DNA from: DATFMH01 sp035267045
GTDB lineage: Bacteria > Bacteroidota > Rhodothermia > Balneolales > DATFMH01
Direction: 5' to 3'
Assembly: GCA_035267045.1 (NCBI GenBank)
Contig: DATFMH010000028.1
Location: forward strand, 1-11,799
Length of the DNA stretch: 11,799 nucleotides
This document shows positions 1 to 7,399 of the stretch, piece by piece. Position 1 is the first letter of the stretch. Each line of letters starts with the position of its first letter. The position numbers and the translations under genes are program-made. Under the pieces are notes generated by a model. That model ran no database searches, was not told the origin of the DNA, and was given only the letters and a program-made list of their open reading frames with translations.

Positions 1-951
1 GTTTTCAATAACAATAAAAATGTTTCTGAAAAAACCCGGGAAAAGATACTTGGTATAGCTGACGCAATGGGGTATCATCCAAAAGCATTTGCCCAGGGCC
101 TGGCCAGAAGAAATACCAAAATAATTATGGCTCTGGTTCCCGTAATTTCCAATTATTTCTTTATGGAAGTATTGGCGGGTATTCAGGATAAGCTTACTGA
201 GTTCAATTACGATTTGAATATTTATAATATCAAACCGAATGTGAATCTGGTCGATCAGGTTGAGTATGTCCTTCGTAAAGGAATGGGAGATGGTTACTTA
301 TTTATTTCAATACACCTGGAAGAATCTTTGTGGGAATCATTAAAAAGATATGATGTACCCATCACATTAATGGATGAATATCACACCGGATTTGATTCAG
401 TTAGTGTGGATAGCGTTGAAGGAGCTTATACAGCTACACAATTTCTTTTGAGACATAATTATAAGCGGGTTGCCATGATTTCGGCATTACCACAGGCCAA
501 ACCAACGAGAGACAGAGTTTTAGGATATAAACGAGCTCTGGAAGATGCAGGGTATCTCGTTGATGAAGATTTGATTGTAAAAGGTGATGACCTCGACCGT
601 GACGGCTTCACTGAGAAAGCAGGTTATGAGGCCATGATCAAGTTGCTAAAAAGCGGGAAAAAACCTGATGCCTGTTTCAGCGCTTCTGATATTCAGGCAG
701 TTGGCGCTCTGAAAGCAATGAAAGATTATAATAAACAGATCCCCCTGATAAGCTTTGACGATATTCAAATATCGGAATACCTTGGATTGTCAACAATGCG
801 TCAGCCTATGTATGAGATGGGAGCTTTAGCCGTAGAAAAGCTTATGAATCGATTACATAATAGAAAAGCTATGATTTCACATACTGTTTTTTCCCCTGAA
901 TTAATTTTAAGAGATTCTACATCAAAGAATATTAAAGAAAAGGTTATTTAA
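1..951 (+). CDS. LacI-family transcriptional regulator, 5' end cut by the window
   Basis: Frame 1 is open from the first base to a TAA at 949-951, giving 316 residues. The first visible residues (VFNNNKNVSEKTREKI) are the end of a LacI-type helix-turn-helix. The hinge region follows (GYHPKAFAQGLARR), so only about the first 20 residues are missing upstream. The ATG at base 67 lies inside this DNA-binding domain and is not the true start. The rest is a periplasmic-binding-protein-like sensor domain: VPVISNYFF opens it, PTRDRVLGYKRALEDAG is the usual central helix region, and ISFDDIQ and STMRQP are late family signatures. The stretch before ISFDD looks about four residues shorter than usual. 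It lies 110 bases upstream of two exported GH13 enzymes on the same strand, so it probably represses or activates an alpha-glucan locus in response to a sugar. The family is secure; the effector is inferred from context. Confidence 0.93.
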   Translation, partial: VFNNNKNVSEKTREKILGIADAMGYHPKAFAQGLARRNTKIIMALVPVISNYFFMEVLAGIQDKLTEFNYDLNIYNIKPNVNLVDQVEYVLRKGMGDGYLFISIHLEESLWESLKRYDVPITLMDEYHTGFDSVSVDSVEGAYTATQFLLRHNYKRVAMISALPQAKPTRDRVLGYKRALEDAGYLVDEDLIVKGDDLDRDGFTEKAGYEAMIKLLKSGKKPDACFSASDIQAVGALKAMKDYNKQIPLISFDDIQISEYLGLSTMRQPMYEMGALAVEKLMNRLHNRKAMISHTVFSPELILRDSTSKNIKEKVI

Positions 952-997
952 TAAAATAGCTGGTAATTGCCATCTGATCTTCTTGCTCTATTCATCA

Positions 998-1010
998 TGG
1001 TATAAACTTG
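998..1010 (+). promoter_or_regulatory. Possible promoter -10 element upstream of the first amylase
   Basis: TGGTATAAA reads as an extended -10 (TGn then TATAAA at 1001-1006), with no convincing -35 at the right distance. The overlapping TAAACTTG (1003-1010) matches 7 of 8 positions of the Bacteroidota -7 consensus TAnnTTTG. Either reading gives a leader of about 50 bases before the amylase ATG. The call rests on motif similarity alone. Confidence 0.35.
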
Positions 1011-1030
1011 CAGCCATTTTAGATATAAAG

Positions 1031-1040
1031 AACTTAAGTT
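1031..1040. promoter_or_regulatory. Perfect palindrome in the leader of the first amylase, possible operator
   Basis: AACTTAAGTT is a perfect 10-base palindrome, 21 bases before the ATG and downstream of the candidate -10. A second, imperfect palindrome, TGGTAATTGCCA (961-972), lies upstream of the -10. LacI-family proteins bind short palindromes placed like these, and a LacI gene is adjacent. Neither site has the central CG common in LacI operators, so the assignment is weak. Confidence 0.25.
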
Positions 1041-1061
1041 TTACACGCCAGAAACAATGAG

Positions 1062-3899
1062 ATGAAAAAACGTTACAATTTTTTATTATCAACATTATCC
1101 ATTTTATTTTTCTTTAATACCGGTTTTGCACAAGTTGTAACCACCGTACCTGTTTTCCCTACTACGCAAGACACGGTCGTCGTTACATTTCATGCGGATA
1201 AGGGAGATGGTGGACTGTCCGGATATACAGGGGATGTGTATGCTCATACAGGGGTTTTAACCAATAAAGCGGATGGATGGACGCATGTTATTGCGGCCTG
1301 GGATCAAAATATACCGAAAGCCCTTATGACCCGTATTGCGACTGATACGTATCAATTGATCATCCCAAATGTTCGAAAATATTATGGCATAACAGACACA
1401 ACTGAAGTAGTTAAGGACCTGGCTTTTGTCTTTAGAAATTCTGATGGTTCAAAGACAGGAAGGGATGTTGGCGGTGCCGATATCTTCGTCCCGGTTTATC
1501 AACCCGGAGTTCATGTAAAATTCACTAATCCTGTCTCAGATAATGTTTTCATTAAGAAAGACAGTACGTTTAATGTAGTAGCGAGAGGTACGTTAATAGG
1601 AAAAGGAAGTATCTCTCTTACGTTACTGGTTAACGGGACAGAAGTGAAAACAGTTAATGGGGATTCTCTCACATATGCTATTACGGCTTCCAATTACGGC
1701 AAAATTCCCGTTACTCTGATCGGAAGTGATGGCAATGGCAATAATGATACAACCTCATTTGATTATGTAGTTAATGCACCAATAGTGAATCAGGCACGGC
1801 CTGCCGGTATAGAAGACGGTATTAATTATGATCCGAATGATCCTACTACAGCCACTTTATCATTATTTGCCCCTCATAAAAAATTCGTTTATGTCATAGG
1901 CGGATTCAATAATTGGCAGATTGATCCCAATTATTATATGAAACGTGATTCGGTGAATGCCGATAGCGTTTATTATTGGATCAAACTGCACAATCTGTCT
2001 CCCGGTACCAAATATGCTTTTCAATATTTAATTGACGGTAATCTGAGAATAGCGGATCCATATTCTCATGAGATTCTTGATCCGAATAATGACAAATTTA
2101 TTACTTCTGCCACTTATCCGAATCTTAAACCGTATCCCACCGGTAAAACGGACCATATTGTTGGAACTTTACAAACAGCTCAGACGAATTTTCAATGGCA
2201 TGACAGTAATTTTCAAAGGCCAAATCAAAACAACCTTGTGATTTATGAATTATTGGTTAGAGATTTTACGGCTAATCATGATTATAAAACCCTGGCTGAT
2301 ACACTTGGATATTTACAGCGTTTGGGCGTTAATGCCATAGAGCTGATGCCCGTAACGGAGTTTGAAGGGAATGACAGCTGGGGGTATAACCCGATATTTT
2401 ATTTTGCACCTGATAAATATTATGGTCCGGCAGTTGATTTGAAACAATTTATCGACGACTGCCATCAAAAGGGTATTGCCGTAATCATGGATATGGTATT
2501 AAATCACTCTTACGGACAGTCACCTATGGTTCGCATGTATTTTAAAAACGGCCATCCGTCTGCCGAAAATCCCTGGTTTAATGAATCGTCACCAAATACT
2601 TCATACAGCTGGGGTTATGATTTCAATCATGAGAGCAAGGCTACCCAATATTTTGTGGATCGTGTAACCAGTTACTGGATTAAAAATTTTCATGTCGATG
2701 GCTACCGTTTTGATTTCGCCAAGGGATTTACCAATACACCTGGAGATGGGTATGCGTATGATATATCCAGAATTAAAATACTGGAGCATTACGCCGATCA
2801 CATTTGGCAAACCGACTCCACCGCATATGATATATTGGAACTCTTCACTGAAAACAGTGAAGAAAAAGTACTATCCAATTACGGGATGATGATATGGGGA
2901 AATGAGAATTACAGTTATGCTCAGGCTGCCATGGGTTATTCCAATGGTTGGGATCTGTCGGGTGCATCTTACGAATACAGAAACTGGCGTAAACCCAATC
3001 TGATTGCTTATATGGAAAGCCATGACGAAGAACGGATAATGTATAAAACTTTACAGTATGGAAACAGTAGTGGCAGTTATAACATTAAAAATTTGTCAAC
3101 GGCTCTTAATCGTATTAAAGAAAATGCGGCCTTCTTTTTTACTATCCCCGGACCCAAAATGATCTGGCAGTTCGAGGAAATGGGTTATGATTATTCAATA
3201 AATTATAATGGGCGAATTGGAAAAAAACCGATTCGATGGGATTATATGAATAATGAAGACAGGGCTAAGCTCAATAAAGTCTTTTCAACGTTGATTACTT
3301 TAAAAGAAAAATATCCTGTCTTTCAGACTTCAAATTATACCATGAATGTCAGTGGTGCGCTAAAACAGATCCAACTGAATGATACCTCAATGGATGTTAA
3401 CATCATCGGTAATTTTGATGTCATTTCGCATACTATGCCACCTAATTTCCAGAAGACCGGCACATGGTATGATTATTTCAGCGGTAAATCAGTCAATGTG
3501 ACGAGTAATCAACAATCAGTCGATTTGCAACCCGGTGAATTTCATATATATACAACAAAAAAATTACCCGCTCCTGAACAGGGTATATTGACAGATATCA
3601 AAGATCAGGAAAGTCAATCAAACGGTGTTCCACAAAAATTCGAACTGGAACAAAATTATCCGAATCCATTTAATCCGACAACTAATATTACCTATAAACT
3701 GGCATCGCCCTCAAATGTGAGACTTGAGATATATAATGTACTCGGTCAGCAGGTTGCATCTCTGGTAAATAAGAAACAGCAGGCTGCAGGGGAATATACG
3801 GTTACATTTGATGCCAATAAGTTAAGTAGTGGGCTGTATCTTGCCAGGTTGATTACAAAAAATCATGTATTTGTTAAAAAGATGATGCTGCTTAAATAA
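1062..3899 (+). CDS. Secreted multidomain GH13 alpha-amylase with type IX secretion sorting domain
   Basis: This 945-residue GH13 glycoside hydrolase probably cleaves alpha-1,4-glucans (starch or glycogen) outside the cell. Residues 1-24 are a signal peptide (basic MKKR, hydrophobic core, GFA-Q site). Residues 25-150 resemble the N-terminal beta domain of Bacteroidota secreted amylases (GYTGDVYAHTGV, FVFRNSDGSKTGRD). Residues 150-240 look Ig-like, and 262-345 are CBM48/isoamylase-N-like (GGFNNWQ). The catalytic barrel covers about 390-740. Conserved regions are I, D477-MVLN-H482; II, GYRFD with R549 and nucleophile D551; III, ILEL with probable acid/base E593; and IV, ESHD with H654 and D655. 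A C-terminal beta domain covers about 755-834. A linker and a T9SS type A sorting domain (about 860-945, NYPNPFNPTT, YNVLGQQVA, SSGLYLARL, KKMMLLK) complete it. All catalytic residues are present. The exact substrate and GH13 subfamily are uncertain; pullulan-type activity is possible given the CBM48-like module. Confidence 0.92.
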   Translation: MKKRYNFLLSTLSILFFFNTGFAQVVTTVPVFPTTQDTVVVTFHADKGDGGLSGYTGDVYAHTGVLTNKADGWTHVIAAWDQNIPKALMTRIATDTYQLIIPNVRKYYGITDTTEVVKDLAFVFRNSDGSKTGRDVGGADIFVPVYQPGVHVKFTNPVSDNVFIKKDSTFNVVARGTLIGKGSISLTLLVNGTEVKTVNGDSLTYAITASNYGKIPVTLIGSDGNGNNDTTSFDYVVNAPIVNQARPAGIEDGINYDPNDPTTATLSLFAPHKKFVYVIGGFNNWQIDPNYYMKRDSVNADSVYYWIKLHNLSPGTKYAFQYLIDGNLRIADPYSHEILDPNNDKFITSATYPNLKPYPTGKTDHIVGTLQTAQTNFQWHDSNFQRPNQNNLVIYELLVRDFTANHDYKTLADTLGYLQRLGVNAIELMPVTEFEGNDSWGYNPIFYFAPDKYYGPAVDLKQFIDDCHQKGIAVIMDMVLNHSYGQSPMVRMYFKNGHPSAENPWFNESSPNTSYSWGYDFNHESKATQYFVDRVTSYWIKNFHVDGYRFDFAKGFTNTPGDGYAYDISRIKILEHYADHIWQTDSTAYDILELFTENSEEKVLSNYGMMIWGNENYSYAQAAMGYSNGWDLSGASYEYRNWRKPNLIAYMESHDEERIMYKTLQYGNSSGSYNIKNLSTALNRIKENAAFFFTIPGPKMIWQFEEMGYDYSINYNGRIGKKPIRWDYMNNEDRAKLNKVFSTLITLKEKYPVFQTSNYTMNVSGALKQIQLNDTSMDVNIIGNFDVISHTMPPNFQKTGTWYDYFSGKSVNVTSNQQSVDLQPGEFHIYTTKKLPAPEQGILTDIKDQESQSNGVPQKFELEQNYPNPFNPTTNITYKLASPSNVRLEIYNVLGQQVASLVNKKQQAAGEYTVTFDANKLSSGLYLARLITKNHVFVKKMMLLK

Positions 3900-3928
3900 G
3901 ATTAGGGTTAAGGAAATAAATATGGTTA

Positions 3929-3952
3929 GGTCCAAAGGTCCAAAGGTGCAAA
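3929..3952. repeat. Three tandem copies of an 8-base unit between the amylase genes
   Basis: The unit GGTCCAAA occurs twice exactly and a third time as GGTGCAAA, head to tail. It lies in the 147-base gap between the two amylase genes. An 8-base period is not codon-compatible, and the repeat sits wholly outside coding sequence. No terminator-like hairpin is visible in this gap, so the two genes could be co-transcribed. Confidence 0.7.
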
Positions 3953-4046
3953 TCAGGAAACAGCTAATAATTATCAATTAACAGTTTAGGTCACTACGAC
4001 CAAGTGGATGCTCTTCGCCTGAAATCATAAAATATAGAGTGATGAA

Positions 4047-5852
4047 ATGAAAAAAATTGTTGTCAATCTTATCTTTGGCGTAATCATATTAATTATCGGT
4101 AGTGGGTACTGTCGCGCCCAAATAAAATCGGCTCCTCCTGTTCCGGAATGGAGTAAACATGCTATCTGGTACCAAATATTTCCCGAGCGGTTCAGAGACG
4201 GTGACAAGAATAACGAGCCGACGGCTAAACGTATCGGGGCACCCAAAGGATGGACGATTTCGACGTGGACAGGTGATTGGTATCAGCGGGCAGCATGGGA
4301 GCAGCGAGTAGATCCAGGCTTTTATGATTTCGTAAATTATCGTCGTTATGGCGGCGATCTGCAGGGGGTGATCGATGAATTAGATTATCTAAAGAAACTC
4401 GGGGTGAATGCCATTTATTTTAATCCGGTACAGGATGCGGTTTCTCTACATAAATATGATGCCAGCTATTATCACCATGTCGATCGTTTCTTCGGCCCGG
4501 ATCCCAAAGGTGATGCTGAAATGATGAAGAATGAAGATTCTTCTGACCCATCAAAGTGGGTATGGACATCAGCAGATAAAATGTTCCTCAAATTGATAAA
4601 AGAAGCACATAATCGAGGGATGAAAGTGATTATCGATGGTGTTTTCAATCATACGGGTACGGATTTTTGGGCTTTTCGTGATTTGGTGAAGAATCAACAA
4701 CATTCGAAATTTAAAAATTGGTATGAAGTCACATCTTTTGATAATCCCGCCACTCCCGATACCAATGAGTTTAATTATAAAGGGTGGTGGGGATATAAAG
4801 GATTGCCTGTCTGGACGAAAAAGAATGGAAATATAATCGAACCGGTGCGAGAAATTATCTTTGCGGATACACGTCGCTGGATGGATCCGAATGGAGACGG
4901 AGACCCTTCGGATGGTATTGATGGATGGCGGTTGGACGTGGCAGAAGAAATAGGCCATAATTTTTGGGATCAATGGCATGCCCTCGTCAGAAAAATCAAT
5001 CCTAATGCTTTCACATCTGCCGAAATATGGTCGCGAAATGCCGTTAACTATATAAATAGTAAAGAATTTACAGCTGTAATGAATTATCGTTTTACGAGAA
5101 GGGTGAGCAAGTTTTTCATAACTCAAAAGTATACGGCATCTCAATTGGATACCAGTTTGGCCAATGTCAGAGCCGATTACCCATGGGTTGATAACCTGGC
5201 GATGATGAACCTGATGGATAGCCATGATACCGAGAGACTGGCTTCCCAGATTGTCAATTCCGATCATGCTTTCAAAGAAAAAAGTAAAGCTTATCAGGGG
5301 TATGATGTGCGTGCTCCGAATGCCGGTGAGCGGAAGATTCAAAAAATGATAGCATTGTTTCAATTTACGTATGTAGGCTCACCCATGATATATTATGGAG
5401 ATGAAGCCGGTATGTGGGGTGCCGATGATCCGGATGATCGTAAGCCAATGGTCTGGCCGGATATGAAATATAAAACAGAAGTTAATGATCCGTTATCGAG
5501 GCCCAGACCTCGTGACAGTGTGTACTTTCATCAGAACTTATTCAATTGGTATCAAAAGCTCGCCCGGATTCGTTCAGAGAATGAAGTATTTAATACCGGT
5601 TTATATAAAACGGTTTATACAAACGATAAGAATAAAATTATTGCTTTTGCACGGTATAATAAAAAAGGAAACATTGCTTTTGTACTCATTAACAGGGGAG
5701 ATAAATCGGAAGCTGTTACTGTTTCAACCGGCCTTTTAAAACGTAGCTCCCGACATCTGAAGAGTTTGCTCGATGACGGAAATGTCGAAGTGAAGAAACG
5801 AAGTTTTACAGTAAACCTGCCTCCGTTATCGGCGAAGATACTTGCCAACTGA
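4047..5852 (+). CDS. Exported GH13 glycosidase, neopullulanase/cyclomaltodextrinase-like
   Basis: This 601-residue GH13 enzyme probably hydrolyses maltodextrins or related alpha-glucan oligosaccharides in the periplasm. Residues 1-24 form a signal peptide ending CRA-Q. It starts almost directly with the barrel (HAIWYQIFPERFRDGD, 38-53) and has no N-terminal carbohydrate-binding domain. Conserved regions are I, D197-GVFN-H202; II, GWRLD with R295 and nucleophile D297, then AEE; III, SAEIW with acid/base E326; and IV, MDSHD with H393 and D394. An Asp/Gly-rich stretch, DPNGDGDPSDG (280-290), just before region II looks like the calcium-site loop of this enzyme group. HKYDASYYHHVDRFFGPDP (135-153) is the substrate-proximal loop. 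A C-terminal beta domain covers about 525-600. There is no T9SS tail, unlike its upstream neighbour, so the two probably work in different compartments. GH13 membership is sure; the precise specificity is not. Confidence 0.92.
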   Translation: MKKIVVNLIFGVIILIIGSGYCRAQIKSAPPVPEWSKHAIWYQIFPERFRDGDKNNEPTAKRIGAPKGWTISTWTGDWYQRAAWEQRVDPGFYDFVNYRRYGGDLQGVIDELDYLKKLGVNAIYFNPVQDAVSLHKYDASYYHHVDRFFGPDPKGDAEMMKNEDSSDPSKWVWTSADKMFLKLIKEAHNRGMKVIIDGVFNHTGTDFWAFRDLVKNQQHSKFKNWYEVTSFDNPATPDTNEFNYKGWWGYKGLPVWTKKNGNIIEPVREIIFADTRRWMDPNGDGDPSDGIDGWRLDVAEEIGHNFWDQWHALVRKINPNAFTSAEIWSRNAVNYINSKEFTAVMNYRFTRRVSKFFITQKYTASQLDTSLANVRADYPWVDNLAMMNLMDSHDTERLASQIVNSDHAFKEKSKAYQGYDVRAPNAGERKIQKMIALFQFTYVGSPMIYYGDEAGMWGADDPDDRKPMVWPDMKYKTEVNDPLSRPRPRDSVYFHQNLFNWYQKLARIRSENEVFNTGLYKTVYTNDKNKIIAFARYNKKGNIAFVLINRGDKSEAVTVSTGLLKRSSRHLKSLLDDGNVEVKKRSFTVNLPPLSAKILAN

Positions 5853-5865
5853 TTTAAACGTTATG

Positions 5866-5895
5866 AAGGAGCTTATAAAAGCTCCTTTTTTATTT
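5866..5895 (+). terminator. Intrinsic terminator after the second amylase
   Basis: A 9-base perfect stem (AAGGAGCTT at 5866-5874 with AAGCTCCTT at 5879-5887) encloses a 4-base ATAA loop. A T-run with one interrupting A follows (5888-5895). It begins 14 bases after the amylase stop codon and separates the glucan block from the next operon. Confidence 0.9.
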
Positions 5896-5903
5896 CACTG
5901 TGT

Positions 5904-5932
5904 TTATTAAAAAGTGATAAAGCTCGTATATT
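5904..5932 (+). promoter_or_regulatory. Possible promoter for the thioredoxin-like/pabC/pabB unit
   Basis: TATATT (5927-5932) is a fair -10 with a weak -35, TTATTA (5904-5909), 17 bases upstream. It lies between the terminator and the next start codon, where a promoter is needed. The -35 match is poor, so this is a position-based suggestion. Confidence 0.35.
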
Positions 5933-5968
5933 AGCCGATCAAAGAAGCACATTCAATAAAGACAGAAA

Positions 5969-6523
5969 ATGAGTTTACGGATAGACCCGAAATATTTTAA
6001 CAGGTTTGCGATTATTGTGGCAATAGTTTCAATATTGCTTATTGCCATAAGTACTATCTACCTGCACGTTAGTGCCAAAGATGATTTTTATAAAAAAGCC
6101 GAAAAAGAACAAGATCAGATAGCACACTCTTACTTGAAAGATGTTTTCAAAGATGACAGCGTCAGGGTCGTTGATTTCAGGAGCAGATATGTTGTTCTGG
6201 ATTTTTGGTCGTCTTATGCCGATCCCTCTTTATATCTGTTTAAAGACCTGGAAAAACTACAACATAACTATCCGGGAAAACTTACAGTAATAGCGGCATC
6301 AGTAAGGGAATCGCGTCCCTCAGTGAATAAATATTTCAAGAAAAATGGCCATTTCCCATTCAGATTTGTCCTGGGTAATGATCTCTATTTTCAATTGAAA
6401 GTACCCGGTTTACCGACTTTTATGGTTTATAAACCCAATGGTAAGTTATTATATTCACATGCAGGATATCGGAATAATTCAACTCTGAAGAAACTGCAAA
6501 TGGCGTTACAGCAACAAGAATAA
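5969..6523 (+). CDS. Membrane-anchored thioredoxin-fold (TlpA/AhpC-like) protein without catalytic cysteines
   Basis: This 184-residue protein has one N-terminal transmembrane helix (about 13-33), then a polar segment rich in charged residues (36-62), then a thioredoxin-like domain facing the periplasm (about 65-180). The fold is recognised from VVDFRSRYVVLDFW (67-80), the helix SLYLFKDLEKLQ, the strand KLTVIAASV, and the cis-proline motif GLPTFMVYKPNGKLL (P149). The usual FWAxWCxPC active site is replaced by FWSSYADPS (79-87). Aligned to WCxPC, the two cysteines become A84 and S87, and the whole protein has no cysteine. It therefore cannot be a thiol-disulfide oxidoreductase and may be a structural or chaperone-like homologue. 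It lies 21 bases upstream of pabC, suggesting co-transcription, though no link to folate synthesis is evident. Confidence 0.8.
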   Translation: MSLRIDPKYFNRFAIIVAIVSILLIAISTIYLHVSAKDDFYKKAEKEQDQIAHSYLKDVFKDDSVRVVDFRSRYVVLDFWSSYADPSLYLFKDLEKLQHNYPGKLTVIAASVRESRPSVNKYFKKNGHFPFRFVLGNDLYFQLKVPGLPTFMVYKPNGKLLYSHAGYRNNSTLKKLQMALQQQE

Positions 6524-6530
6524 TTATCTT

Positions 6531-6535
6531 AGGTG
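6531..6535 (+). promoter_or_regulatory. Shine-Dalgarno-like site for pabC
   Basis: AGGTG lies 9 bases before the ATG at 6545, in the short gap after the thioredoxin-like gene. It supports this ATG as the pabC start and separate initiation within the operon. Confidence 0.5.
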
Positions 6536-6544
6536 TGATTTTAT

Positions 6545-7399
6545 ATGATTTATGCATCTTTAAATGGCAATATACTTCCACTGCAGGAAGTTAAGATCAG
6601 GGCACAATCGAGGGCTGCTTATTATGGTGACGGCTGTTTTGAAACGCTCAGATCATATCAGGGGCGTTTTGTAGCACTCGACCGGCATATAGACCGTTTG
6701 AAAGATGGCATGAAATATTTAGGTATCAAAATACCCGCAGCTTTCACGGAACATTATCTGGCTCATATTATTGAAAAGTTACTTGAACAGAGTGAATTAA
6801 TTGAGATTGATGCTCGCATCAGGATTCAGGTATGGCGTAATGGGACTCCGGGATATCAGACAGAAAAAGATAGCAGAAGCACTTTCCTGGTAACAGTGGC
6901 ACCCATCATCCAAAATGTACAACCGGTAACAATGGCTATTGTGGATCAACGGAAAATTCCAGGAACTCTTATTAGTTCATCTTTTAAATTATCGAATGGT
7001 ATCAGTTATATCCTTGCTGAAAGACAGGCAAAGGAAAAAAAAGCTGATGAAGCCTTGATGCTAACGACAGATGGATATATCAGTGAAGCCGCTACAGCAA
7101 ATCTTTTCTGGTTAAAAAAGGATACTGTTCATACACCTTCATTGGAGTGTGATATACTTCCGGGTATAACGAGGGGGTTATTAATGACTTTAATAGAGCA
7201 GGATACCGATTATAAAATACGTGAGGGGAAATACACAATGGAAGATTTGAGCAGTGCCGAGGCTGTGTGGATAACGAATTCTATCAAAGAAATGAATTCC
7301 GTATCGAAAATTAATGATGTTACGTATACAATCGATCATCCGGCATATCAGACACTCAAGAAATTATTTAAAGACAGAATACGCTATTTGTGGCTCTAA
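6545..7399 (+). CDS. pabC: Class IV PLP aminotransferase family, probable aminodeoxychorismate lyase
   Basis: This 284-residue fold-type IV PLP enzyme is probably 4-amino-4-deoxychorismate lyase, which releases p-aminobenzoate and pyruvate for folate synthesis in the cytoplasm. Visible features are the opening YGDGCFETLRSYQG (27-40), R48 in the DRHIDRL helix, and the probable Schiff-base lysine K148 in SSFKLSNG. E181 in the EAATANLFWL motif contacts the pyridine nitrogen of PLP in this family, and LPGITRG (205-211) binds phosphate. Sequence alone does not separate lyase from branched-chain or D-amino-acid aminotransferases of this family. The assignment rests on the overlapping pabB downstream. 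Length is normal for the family. The stop overlaps the pabB start by 10 bases, so translation of the two is probably coupled. Confidence 0.85.
   Translation: MIYASLNGNILPLQEVKIRAQSRAAYYGDGCFETLRSYQGRFVALDRHIDRLKDGMKYLGIKIPAAFTEHYLAHIIEKLLEQSELIEIDARIRIQVWRNGTPGYQTEKDSRSTFLVTVAPIIQNVQPVTMAIVDQRKIPGTLISSSFKLSNGISYILAERQAKEKKADEALMLTTDGYISEAATANLFWLKKDTVHTPSLECDILPGITRGLLMTLIEQDTDYKIREGKYTMEDLSSAEAVWITNSIKEMNSVSKINDVTYTIDHPAYQTLKKLFKDRIRYLWL

Noticed and set aside
67..951. Taking the ATG at base 67 as the start of the LacI-family gene
   Set aside because: The frame is open to base 1, and the upstream codons encode the expected end of the helix-turn-helix, so the true start is outside the window.
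4107..4118. Lipoprotein signal around C22 of the second amylase
   Set aside because: The residues before the cysteine (GSGY) do not form a lipobox. A signal peptidase I site (CRA-Q) fits better.
4569..5363. A 264-codon open frame on the minus strand inside the second amylase gene
   Set aside because: It lies wholly within a well-supported GH13 gene, has no recognisable domain, and is a shadow of the plus-strand coding sequence.
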